This document shows positions 32,542 through 39,839 of a DNA stretch of 40,633 nucleotides, one piece after another. The notes under the pieces are model-generated. The model saw nothing but the letters and a program-made list of their open reading frames with translations. It was not told the origin of the DNA and did not search any database. The stretch lies in the IMG/VR virus record IMGVR_UViG_3300048833_000705, positions 1-40,633 of that record, one strand, 5' to 3'. The stretch comes from a virus. The position numbers were made by a program, and so were the translations under genes. Every line of letters starts with the position of its first letter. Position 1 is the first letter of the stretch.

Positions 32542-33864
32542 GTGCCCTGGCCGACGCCCAACGCCAACATCAACAGCCTCATAGCCCAGCGCGGCCTAAG
32601 GCGCTGGTGGGCCGGCGCAGCCTATCGGCTCGATGGCGTCGCGCCCGCCCTCGCGGCCGACTTCGCCCGCGGGCGCTTCGCTCTGGCCGGCGCGCTGGTG
32701 CCGCTCTCCTCGGTCCTCGCCGTCTCGTCCGGCGCCAAACGGGTGTTCGACGGCTCCGGTGCGCTGGCGACCGTCCCAGCCGACACGCCAGCCTTCACGT
32801 GGCGCGGCGGGAAGCGGCGCCTCCTGATCGAGGGGCCTGCGGTCAATCTGGCGTGGTTCTCGGACATGCGTCTGTGGACGCCGATCAACGGCCTCACCGT
32901 CGCTGACGGACCTGCTGGACCGGACGGCGTCACCCCCTGGGCACGTATCGCCGATACCAATGACGCAGGCACGAGCAACCTGCGCGTGGTCGCGGATATC
33001 CCCCAGGACACGACCACCTACGTTGCCTCGCTACTGGTGCTCAAGGACCCGACCGCCGTCTCCAACGGCCAGCTAAGGATCAACTTGGCCGGGGGCACCA
33101 CCCCCTTGGAGTTCCGACTGGCGGTGAAGCAGAAATCCGGCGGCATCGGAGACACAAGCGGCTCGCCTGTGGGGGCTTGGTATACCGACTATGGCCTCTT
33201 CGGGCTCGTGGAGATGGCCTTCGCCAACAACGGCACCAACAACAAGCTCAACATCTCGTATTTTCCAGCGGCCGTCCCCGATCCGGGCAGCGCGTCGGTC
33301 GCCACCCCCAGCACGACCACCGGCCACGCTTATGTCGCGTGGGGGCAGGCCGAGGTCGGCACCCGTGCCACCTCGCGTATCCTCGCAGCCGGGACGCAGG
33401 CCGCACGCATCGCCGACGTGGTGCAACTCTCCGCAGGCGCGGCGGCGCCGCTCCAAGGTGCGGCAGCCACGATGGCGTGGCGCGGGCGCGTGCTTCTGTC
33501 GGCCGTCAACTTGCCGCTTGTCGGCCTGTCCTCAGGATATGCGCTGCTCCGCGCGTCGGCGAACAGCAACAACATCGTGCTCGACGGAAGCAGTGCCTCG
33601 GGGCTGGTCCTGTCGACTGGCGTCACCATGCCTGGAGAGGTCCCTGCGGCCATCGGTTGGGATGGCACGGGGCGGGCGGGTGCCATGAACGGCGAGACGG
33701 CGAAGTCCGATGTGGCCACACTCGACCGCTCGCGTGCCAGCGTTTGGCTCGGCGGCTATCAGGGCCTCCCCGCCGGCCGCGCACTGGAGATTGACGAACT
33801 GGTGGTTTGGCCGGTGCGCGGCTCCGGCGCGGCGCTCATCGCACAGGCTAGGGGGTGGGCATGA
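32542..33864 (+). CDS. putative tail/adhesin protein with lectin-like domain
   Basis: 440 residues from a GTG at 32542. The first 110 residues (RWWAGAAYRLDGVAPAL, and a GGKRRLLIEGPAVNLAWFSD motif) resemble the N-terminal part of tail proteins that carry carbohydrate-binding domains. The middle is beta-rich, with a jelly-roll pattern (TTTYVASLLVLKD, VEMAFANNGTNNKLNISYFP), and the end is a second beta domain (IDELVVWPVRGSG). A role in host surface recognition is likely. The codon use appears less extreme than in the neighbours, which could mean recent exchange. Confidence 0.6.
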   Translation: MPWPTPNANINSLIAQRGLRRWWAGAAYRLDGVAPALAADFARGRFALAGALVPLSSVLAVSSGAKRVFDGSGALATVPADTPAFTWRGGKRRLLIEGPAVNLAWFSDMRLWTPINGLTVADGPAGPDGVTPWARIADTNDAGTSNLRVVADIPQDTTTYVASLLVLKDPTAVSNGQLRINLAGGTTPLEFRLAVKQKSGGIGDTSGSPVGAWYTDYGLFGLVEMAFANNGTNNKLNISYFPAAVPDPGSASVATPSTTTGHAYVAWGQAEVGTRATSRILAAGTQAARIADVVQLSAGAAAPLQGAAATMAWRGRVLLSAVNLPLVGLSSGYALLRASANSNNIVLDGSSASGLVLSTGVTMPGEVPAAIGWDGTGRAGAMNGETAKSDVATLDRSRASVWLGGYQGLPAGRALEIDELVVWPVRGSGAALIAQARGWA

Positions 33865-34223
33865 GCACGGCGGTCCCCATCACGATCTACCTTCGCTTTC
33901 CCGACCGGGACACCGCCCGCGCCGCCTTCGCGCTCTACGGCTCCGGCACCGTCGAGGGGCCGGACGGCGTGCCCGTCTGGCCGTCCTGCGGCACCTATCA
34001 GGGCCACCGCTACGACATCGCCGTGGTGGGCGCGGACGGGACGATCTTCCGCCCGACCGGCGAGACGGTGGAGACCGATCCGGAGCTTGGCCCCATGCCG
34101 GTGCTGGCAGCGGTCGCCGGCTTCCATGTGAACGTGCTGTGGCACGGGCCGGACGAGCTGATCCCGGACTTCGGCGCGGCACGGGTGTTCCCGGTCACGC
34201 CGGAAGGCGGGTTCGTGTCATGA
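33861..34223 (+). CDS. hypothetical protein, 120 aa
   Basis: From the ATG at 33861 (a GTG at 33855 is in frame). TIYLRFPDRDTARAAFALYG and GTIFRPTGETVETDPELG are seen, then GFHVNVLWHG. Proteins with this pattern often follow fibre genes in alphaproteobacterial phages. No function is known; a fibre assembly or decoration role is conceivable. It overlaps both neighbours by 4 bases. Confidence 0.6.
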   Translation: MSTAVPITIYLRFPDRDTARAAFALYGSGTVEGPDGVPVWPSCGTYQGHRYDIAVVGADGTIFRPTGETVETDPELGPMPVLAAVAGFHVNVLWHGPDELIPDFGAARVFPVTPEGGFVS

Positions 34224-34468
34224 GGGCGATCCCCATTCACAATCACCCCGAACGCGCCCGGCGCCGGCGTGCGGCGGAGCGGGTGCTGCGCGATGCGCTG
34301 GCGCGGGTGCGCTCCGGCGAGGTCGACGAACTGGTGATCCTCATGATCGCGCCGGACGGAACGACCACCCGCGAGCGCACCGATTTGCGGAATGCGGACG
34401 TGGCGCTCGGCGCCCTCCGGCGGGCGGAGCACGAGATCCTGCAGACGGTCGAGAGGTCGGGCGGGTGA
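34220..34468 (+). CDS. hypothetical protein, 82 aa
   Basis: A short basic protein with an Arg-rich helix (ERARRRRAAERVLRDALARV), a strand (GEVDELVILMIAPDG) and a charged helical end. No family is recognised. It is the last gene of the baseplate/fibre block. Its stop codon lies inside the third GGTGAC palindrome. Confidence 0.55.
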   Translation: MRAIPIHNHPERARRRRAAERVLRDALARVRSGEVDELVILMIAPDGTTTRERTDLRNADVALGALRRAEHEILQTVERSGG

Positions 34469-34478
34469 CGGCGTCACC
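34464..34478. promoter_or_regulatory. palindrome, candidate late operator site 3a (sheath block)
   Basis: GGTGAC and GTCACC arms are separated by GGC. It overlaps the stop of the preceding gene and lies about 60 bases before the sheath ATG. It is the same 15-bp layout as sites 1 and 2. Confidence 0.6.
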
Positions 34479-34498
34479 GGAGTATCCGCGGGCGCCCC

Positions 34499-34513
34499 GA
34501 TGACACCGTCACC
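34499..34513. promoter_or_regulatory. imperfect palindrome, candidate late operator site 3b (sheath block)
   Basis: GATGAC and GTCACC are separated by ACC, one mismatch from the consensus. It lies 35 bp from site 3a centre to centre, followed at once by another GTGAC half-site at 34515. A tandem operator is suggested. Confidence 0.5.
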
Positions 34514-34536
34514 CGTGACAACCTAGAGGTCAACAC

Positions 34537-35970
34537 ATGGCTGCGCTCTCTCCCAATCACGGCGTCCGCTTCATCGACGGCGCGGAGGATGCGCGCACCG
34601 TCCAGATCCCCGACTTTTCCACCATCGCCATCGTCGGCGCCGCGGAGGAGGCCGACGAAGACGCGTTCCCGATCGACAAGAATGTTCACCTCTACGCCTC
34701 GGAGAGCGAGGCCATCGCCAAGCTCGGCGCCGAGGGCGAGATCCCCGCGGCGATCGAGGCAATCCTCGCCGAGGGCGTCAGTCCCTCGATCCTGGTGCGC
34801 CGCGTCGCGCATTCGGAGACCCGCAACACGCTGCTCGGCTCGGTCATCGGCTCGGCCGCCGCGCGCACCGGGCTGTGGGGCCTCCTGGACGCGCGGGCCG
34901 AGACCTCGGTGCGCCCCGGCATCATCATCGCGCCCGGCCTCACCAACGACGCGCTCACTGGCGCCACCACCGTCACCATGACCGAGCAGGGCACGGGCTA
35001 CAGCGCGGCCACCGTCACCTTCGCCTCGGTCGGCGCGACCGTGCTGCCCACGGGCACGTGCGTGGTGGCGGACGGCAAGGTGACGGGCGTCACCATCGAC
35101 AATGCCGGCATCGTTTCCGGTGCGGTCACCGCCGTGATCACCGGCGACGGCGCCGGCGCGACCTGTACGGTGGCCACCGGGCCCGTCGCCAACCCGGTCG
35201 CGAACACCATGGCGGCCGTGGCCAAGCGCCTGCTGGCCATCGCCATCCCCGACGCGCCGAACCTCACGCGCACCGAGGCCGCCGCCTGGGCGACCAGGCT
35301 CAAGAGCGATCTCGGCCGCCACCTCTACGCCATCGATCCGGCGGTGCGCCGCTGGGCCGGCGACACCGTCATCACCGCGCCGGCCTCGCCGGTGGCGGCG
35401 GCGCTGTTCGCCAAGCGCGACCGCGAGCGCGGCGGCCCGTACTGGAGCCCGGAAAACCAGTCCGCCACCGGCATCGTCGGCACCGCGCGGCCGGTCTCCT
35501 ATTATGACGGCGAGGTGGACCACGAGGCGAACTACATGGTCCAGGCCAGCGTCAACACCTGGATCGAGGGCCGCGAGCTGTTCGGGTCCGAGACGCTGTC
35601 CAACGACAGCAACTGGCGCTTCATCAACAAGGTGCGCACCGAGAACGCGATCCGCGCCTCGCTGCCCTCCGCCCTGCGCAAGTGGCGCGGCGAGAACTTC
35701 ACCGCCCACAATGCCTTGATGATCGTCAAGACGATCGAGAGCTTTCTCGACGAGCTCGTCGCCCTCGGCGCCGTGGTCGGCTACACGCGCTACTTCGACC
35801 GCGGGCTCAACCCCAACGCCAACATGCGGCAGGGCATCCTGCGCATCGAGCTCGCGCGCGAGAACACGCCGCCGTTCTCCGACATCCAGATCGGCATGCA
35901 CCCCTACATCGCCGCGTTCGACATCCTCGCCGCCGACATTCAGGCGGCGCTCGGCACCCTCGCGGCCTGA
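34537..35970 (+). CDS. FI: contractile tail sheath protein with inserted beta domain
   Basis: 477 residues of the P2 FI / Mu L sheath family. HGVRFIDGAEDARTVQIPD begins it; the conserved core includes RPGIIIAPG, DAPNLTRTEAAAWA, and in the C-terminal domain WIEGRELFGSETLSND, ANMRQGILRIELARENTPPF and HPYIAAFDILAADIQ. At about residues 140-225 a Gly/Thr/Val-rich insert (MTEQGTGYSAATVTFAS, VTGVTIDNAGIVSG) interrupts the core. It looks like a surface beta domain. The AGAGGTC ribosome site is close to the ATG. Confidence 0.93.
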   Translation: MAALSPNHGVRFIDGAEDARTVQIPDFSTIAIVGAAEEADEDAFPIDKNVHLYASESEAIAKLGAEGEIPAAIEAILAEGVSPSILVRRVAHSETRNTLLGSVIGSAAARTGLWGLLDARAETSVRPGIIIAPGLTNDALTGATTVTMTEQGTGYSAATVTFASVGATVLPTGTCVVADGKVTGVTIDNAGIVSGAVTAVITGDGAGATCTVATGPVANPVANTMAAVAKRLLAIAIPDAPNLTRTEAAAWATRLKSDLGRHLYAIDPAVRRWAGDTVITAPASPVAAALFAKRDRERGGPYWSPENQSATGIVGTARPVSYYDGEVDHEANYMVQASVNTWIEGRELFGSETLSNDSNWRFINKVRTENAIRASLPSALRKWRGENFTAHNALMIVKTIESFLDELVALGAVVGYTRYFDRGLNPNANMRQGILRIELARENTPPFSDIQIGMHPYIAAFDILAADIQAALGTLAA

Positions 35971-35994
35971 CCGGCCGGCCCATAGGAGGCACCC

Positions 35995-36513
35995 ATGGAT
36001 CACGTCCGGAACGCCGGCAATCTGTATTGCGAGGGCTTCAACAGCTGGGAAAGCCTCGCGAGCTATCAGCTCCCGAGCCCGCGCGCCAAGACCGAGAACT
36101 TCCACCCCGGCGGCGGCATCATGGAGCTTGAGGTGCCGATCGGCGCGATCGAGCCTTTGACCTTCGCGTTCAACCTCGTCTCGGCCAATCCGCGCATGCT
36201 CGGCGGCTTCGGCCTGGAGCTGAGGCAGTCCCGCCTTTACACGGTCTATGAGCTGCTCACCGACCATCTGACGGGCGTCAAGCGCGAGCGCATCATCACC
36301 ATGCGCGGGGTCTTTTCGGAGGCGACGCCGGACGAGATGCAGGGCCGCGGCCTGCGCGGCTACGGCTACCAGATCAAGTCCATCACCGACTATGAGGACG
36401 TGATCGAGGGCTACGGCATCATCGCCCGCTTTACGTTCCGCACCAACACCTGGTCCGGCTACGGCTTCGACATCGGCGGCGACGACAACCGCATCCTGCG
36501 GATCGCCGGCTAA
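35995..36513 (+). CDS. FII: tail tube protein (P2 gpFII-like)
   Basis: 172 residues, the size of P2 FII. It builds the inner tube of the tail through which DNA passes. The N-terminus (HVRNAGNLYCEGFNSW), the GGGIMELEVPIGAIEPL strand and the C-terminal YQIKSITDYEDVIEGYG match the family. It follows the sheath by 24 bases with AGGAGGCACCC ahead of the ATG. Confidence 0.9.
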   Translation: MDHVRNAGNLYCEGFNSWESLASYQLPSPRAKTENFHPGGGIMELEVPIGAIEPLTFAFNLVSANPRMLGGFGLELRQSRLYTVYELLTDHLTGVKRERIITMRGVFSEATPDEMQGRGLRGYGYQIKSITDYEDVIEGYGIIARFTFRTNTWSGYGFDIGGDDNRILRIAG

Positions 36514-36520
36514 ACGGGCC

Positions 36521-36536
36521 TTTAAGCACGCTTCAA
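36521..36536 (+). repeat. TTNAA repeat pair, copy 5 (before E)
   Basis: TTTAA at 36521-36525 and TTCAA at 36532-36536 are 11 bp apart in the 35-base gap between the tube and E genes. Arms around GGCCTTTAAGC and GCTTCAAAGG form an imperfect palindrome. Confidence 0.5.
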
Positions 36537-36548
36537 AGGAGCCTGACC

Positions 36549-36992
36549 GTGGACACGCTGCCGCCTCCGATCGATGCCCAGCCCACTCTTTCCCCGGTGC
36601 CGCCGCCGCCTGGTTCGCCCGACGCGCTGCGGCGCGCCGGCGGGCCGCAGGGGCCGACCGCCCCTTCCGCCGACCCGGCGCCGGCGCCGGCGCGCCCGTT
36701 GGTGGCTGTGCTGGAGTTTGATGCGCGTCAGGCGAAGACGGTGCTTCTCGACTTTCCCTTCCAGTTTGACGGCAGGCGGCACACGGAAATCACGGTGCGC
36801 CGGCTGCTGACGTGCCAAGTGGCGGAGCTGTGTGTCGGCGGCCGCGTGCCCGAGCCGTTCGATGTCTATGCCGTCATGACCGGCATTCCCGCCCCTGTCC
36901 TGCGCGGCCTCGACGCGGACGATGGCCAGGCCGTTGCGGAGGCGGCCTTCGATTTTTTGCCCCGACTGTTGAGGGACGCGTTCAGCGGTTGA
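36549..36992 (+). CDS. E: tail assembly chaperone E (short product)
   Basis: 147 residues, from a GTG. The first 50 are Pro-rich and unlike other E proteins. The domain proper runs from about residue 50: LVAVLEFDARQAKTVLLDF, HTEITVRRLLTCQVAEL, VYAVMTGIPAPVLRGL. This belongs to the E/E' family of tail chaperones that bind the tape measure. Its 0-frame codon TTG at 36957-36959 ends the slippery heptamer. Confidence 0.8.
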   Translation: MDTLPPPIDAQPTLSPVPPPPGSPDALRRAGGPQGPTAPSADPAPAPARPLVAVLEFDARQAKTVLLDFPFQFDGRRHTEITVRRLLTCQVAELCVGGRVPEPFDVYAVMTGIPAPVLRGLDADDGQAVAEAAFDFLPRLLRDAFSG

Positions 36993-37159
36993 AGCTGAAC
37001 GACTGGCGCTCGGCCGCCGGACGCGTGGCCGCGACCTTCAGCACCCCGTTGAGCGAGATCCTCGCGATGCCATGGGACGAACTGACCTTGTGGTGGACGG
37101 AGGCGAAGGCCATCGACCGTGAGCGGTGGGAGCCGCTGCGGCGCGCATTGGGAAGGTGA
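36549..37159 (+). CDS. E+E' product made by -1 frameshift
   Basis: The heptamer TTTTTTG (36953-36959), read as GAT TTT TTG, allows ribosomes to slip back one base. It is the same sequence that P2 uses. The next codon is then GCC at 36959, and the fused product has 203 residues (137 from the E frame and 66 from the -1 frame). E' ends at 37159. Its frame (RLKLNDWRSAAGRVAATF; MPWDELTLWWTEAKAI) is typical of P2 E' and has no good start of its own. Confidence 0.75.
36953..36959 (+). promoter_or_regulatory. slippery heptamer for programmed -1 frameshift
   Basis: The T TTT TTG arrangement (zero frame GAT TTT TTG) is the type used in P2 E+E'. A stimulating downstream structure could not be defined by eye. 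Confidence 0.75.
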
Positions 37160-37162
37160 TCG

Positions 37163-39229
37163 GTGTCGATCCTCGACGTAGCCCTCCGGCTGAGGCTCAT
37201 CAACCAGACCAAGGCGCCCGCACGCGAGGCGGGGCGCGACCTCCACAGCGTTGAGACGGCAGCCCGCCGGCTCAACGGCGCGCGCGGCGGGGAGCGCCTG
37301 ACCCAGGAGCTGCGCAAGGTCACCGGCGAGGCGAAGAAGGCGACCGACAGCGTCGACCGGCTGAACCGATCAACGCGCGCCCTCGGATCGGCCCGACCAG
37401 GTTCAGCCGGCGCTGGCGTCGGCGCCGGCGGAGGGGGCTCCGGCGGCCTAGGACTGGCTGGCGGCGTGGCGGCCGCCCGGGCCGCGCGCATCGCGGCAGC
37501 TTCGACCGAGGTGGGCGCGGGCCTCGGCATGTCCGGAGCTGCGTTGGGTGTCACGGCGGCAAGTGGTCTGGCCGCCGGCGGGATCATCGCTACCGGCCTG
37601 GCTCTGAAAGGAGCGGTAAGCGAGGCCATCTCGTTCGAGGACGCGATGGCGGAGGTCCGCAAGGCCGTCGACCTGACACCGGACTCGCTCCGAGCGCTGG
37701 AGCGCGAAATCCTAAAGATCAGCCGGGTGACGCCCCTGGCGAAAGAGGAGATCGCGCAGCTCGTTGCACAGGCGGGTTTCGCGGGCCGGCCGGCGGATGA
37801 ACTGGTGCGCTTCGGCACCTTCGCTGCCAAGGCCGCGGTCGCGTTCGGCATGTCGGCCGAGGAGGCGGGCGACGCGCTCGCCAAGATGGGCAACGTCTTC
37901 GGGCTGACCCAAGCCGGCATTGAGCAACTCGGCGACGCCATCAACACGCTGGGCGACAACACCGCCTCAAAGGAACGCGACATCGTCAACTTCCTTCAGC
38001 GCGTGGGTGCGCAGGCCAAGACCTTCGGCCTGGCGGAGAGCGAGGCGGCCGCATTCGGCGCCACCATGTTGAGCCTCGGCACCACTTCGGAGGTGGCCGG
38101 CACGGGCTTCAACGCCCTGCTCACCAAGCTCCAGACGGCGTCGAAGCAGAACAAGGGGTTTCAGGGCGGGCTGAAGGCGCTCGGCCTCACAGCAAAGCAG
38201 GTCGGCGCGCTGATCAAGAAGGGGCCGGCTGAGGCCATCGTTGAGGTGCTGACGCGGATCGAGAAGCTGCCCTCCGACAAGAAGGCGGGCGTGCTCATGG
38301 ATCTGTTCGGCCTCGAATATGCGGACGATGCCGCGCGCCTGGCCGGGTCGATCAAGCAGATCGCCGAGGCGCTCCAGATGGTGCGGGACAAGGCGAAGGC
38401 GCAGGGCTCGGTGGACCGGGCCTTCTCGATCTTCGACGAAACCACCAGCTCGAAGATCAAGAAGCTCGGCAACCAGATGGCGGCGCTCGGCACCCGCATC
38501 GGTCAGGCATTCACACCCATCATTGGGGCCGCAGCCGACGCGCTCGGCAGCCTTCTGGAGAAGATCAACTCGACGCTCGATCGCGCGGCCGAGGTCAGGG
38601 CGCTATCGGACAAGCTCAATGGCGGCGGGGCGCTTGATGCTCAGGATCGGGCGCGGCTTGGTGGCGACCCCGAGCTCAATCGGAAATTCCAAACGGCAGT
38701 AGCCAAGGGGCAGCATCCGCTCATTGGCGCGGTGCAGCGGCAGATGGATCTGGAAGCCGAGGTTGCGGCCGGAGAGAAGGCCGCAGCGGGTGGGGACATC
38801 GGCGCCCAGAACCGGCTGATTGGTTTGCGCGCCGCCTTGTCGCAGGTGAAGGCCGAGGTTGAGTCCGCGCTCAAGGTGCCTGGAGCCGCGGACGCGGTGA
38901 CCCAGTCCATGCGGGCCGTGACGGACGCGGTGAAGTCAGAGGGCGAGGAAGCGGTCCAGGCGGCGCAGTCGATCGCGGATCGCATCCGCGCGCTCTTCAA
39001 CTTCAATGTCGCACCGACCATCTCGCCTCAATTTGCCCCGTCAGGATCGGGCGGCAGCTCGGCCCCGCTGCCGCCCCTGCCGCCGAAGCAGAAGGTCAGC
39101 GCCGCCGGCGGACCACAGAACGTCACCTTCCACATCACGGGCGGCGACCCGGAGGCGACAGCCCTTGCGGTCGAGCGGCGCCTCGCGCGTCTCGGCAACA
39201 CCGCCGGCGCCCTCTACGACACGGCCTGA
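37163..39229 (+). CDS. T: tail tape measure protein
   Basis: 688 residues, starting at GTG. It sets tail length and is threaded in the tube. Features include the N-terminal coiled coil (LDVALRLRLINQTKAPARE), a Gly/Ala-rich hydrophobic stretch (AALGVTAASGLAAGGIIATG), the TMP core (FEDAMAEVRKAVDLTPDSL; AFGMSAEEAGDALAKMGNV; GTTSEVAGTGFNALLTKLQT) and a C-terminal helical region with disordered Ser/Pro ends. It is shorter than the P2 T protein. It lies just after E/E', the usual place. Confidence 0.92.
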   Translation: MSILDVALRLRLINQTKAPAREAGRDLHSVETAARRLNGARGGERLTQELRKVTGEAKKATDSVDRLNRSTRALGSARPGSAGAGVGAGGGGSGGLGLAGGVAAARAARIAAASTEVGAGLGMSGAALGVTAASGLAAGGIIATGLALKGAVSEAISFEDAMAEVRKAVDLTPDSLRALEREILKISRVTPLAKEEIAQLVAQAGFAGRPADELVRFGTFAAKAAVAFGMSAEEAGDALAKMGNVFGLTQAGIEQLGDAINTLGDNTASKERDIVNFLQRVGAQAKTFGLAESEAAAFGATMLSLGTTSEVAGTGFNALLTKLQTASKQNKGFQGGLKALGLTAKQVGALIKKGPAEAIVEVLTRIEKLPSDKKAGVLMDLFGLEYADDAARLAGSIKQIAEALQMVRDKAKAQGSVDRAFSIFDETTSSKIKKLGNQMAALGTRIGQAFTPIIGAAADALGSLLEKINSTLDRAAEVRALSDKLNGGGALDAQDRARLGGDPELNRKFQTAVAKGQHPLIGAVQRQMDLEAEVAAGEKAAAGGDIGAQNRLIGLRAALSQVKAEVESALKVPGAADAVTQSMRAVTDAVKSEGEEAVQAAQSIADRIRALFNFNVAPTISPQFAPSGSGGSSAPLPPLPPKQKVSAAGGPQNVTFHITGGDPEATALAVERRLARLGNTAGALYDTA

Positions 39230-39231
39230 CC

Positions 39232-39606
39232 ATGCTGATGAGCCTCGGCCCCCACGTCTTCACGGTCATCGGCCTCAACGGCCGCGAGATCGAGCTCGTC
39301 ACCGAGGCGATCTGGAGCGAGTTCGGCCGCTTCGGCCAGAGCGACGGGGCGCACTTCACCGGCATGAAGCGCGCGGTCCAGGTGATCCGCGGCCAGCTGT
39401 TCCCCGACGCCATCGGCGGCCTCGCGGACTACCAGGCCATTCGCGCCACCCAATATGCGGGCAGGCCCGTACCCATGCTGCGGATGGGTGCGGGATCGCT
39501 CACCGCCAGCGTGCTCGGCCGGGTGACCATCGAGCAGGTTTCGGACCTCACCACCTATGGGGGCGCCATGCTCGCCTTCGACGTGACCGTTCGGAGCTAT
39601 GTGTGA
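39232..39606 (+). CDS. U: tail protein U (P2 gpU-like)
   Basis: 124 residues. The start (LMSLGPHVFTVIGLNGREIE), FGQSDGAHFTGMKRAVQVIRG-like body, RGQLFPDAIGGLADYQAIR and a C-terminal YGGAMLAFDVTVRSYV are those of the P2 U family. U completes the tail end. It follows the tape measure by 2 bases. Confidence 0.9.
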   Translation: MLMSLGPHVFTVIGLNGREIELVTEAIWSEFGRFGQSDGAHFTGMKRAVQVIRGQLFPDAIGGLADYQAIRATQYAGRPVPMLRMGAGSLTASVLGRVTIEQVSDLTTYGGAMLAFDVTVRSYV

Positions 39607-39839
39607 TGGCGGTGGACCGCATCTACACCGTCCAGCGGGACGGCGAGCGCCTCGACAAGATCGCCCGTTCCGAGCTCGGCAGCGAGCGCGGCGGGACGGT
39701 AGAGGCGATCCTCGACCTCAACCCCGGCCTCGCCTCCCTCGGCGACACGCCGCCGCCCGGCACCACGATCCGGCTCCCGGCGCTGCGCAGCACGGTTGAG
39801 ACTGTCACAGTGCCGCGCATTTGGGGCGGCGACGCATGA
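39606..39839 (+). CDS. X: tail protein X (LysM-like)
   Basis: 77 residues of the tail protein X family, a small LysM-like domain: RIYTVQRDGERLDKIARSELG, and NPGLASLGDTPPPGTTIRLPAL. It is thought to bind peptidoglycan or join the tail hub. The ATG overlaps the U stop, and its own stop overlaps the D start. Confidence 0.88.
   Translation: MAVDRIYTVQRDGERLDKIARSELGSERGGTVEAILDLNPGLASLGDTPPPGTTIRLPALRSTVETVTVPRIWGGDA

Noticed and set aside
31144-34223. Invertible fibre segment as in Mu G
   Set aside because: No inverted repeats, no second fibre set in reverse and no invertase gene were found in the window.
35083-35098. GGTGAC-N4-GTCACC in the sheath gene
   Set aside because: Spacer is 4 bases and it lies within codons of the inserted beta domain.
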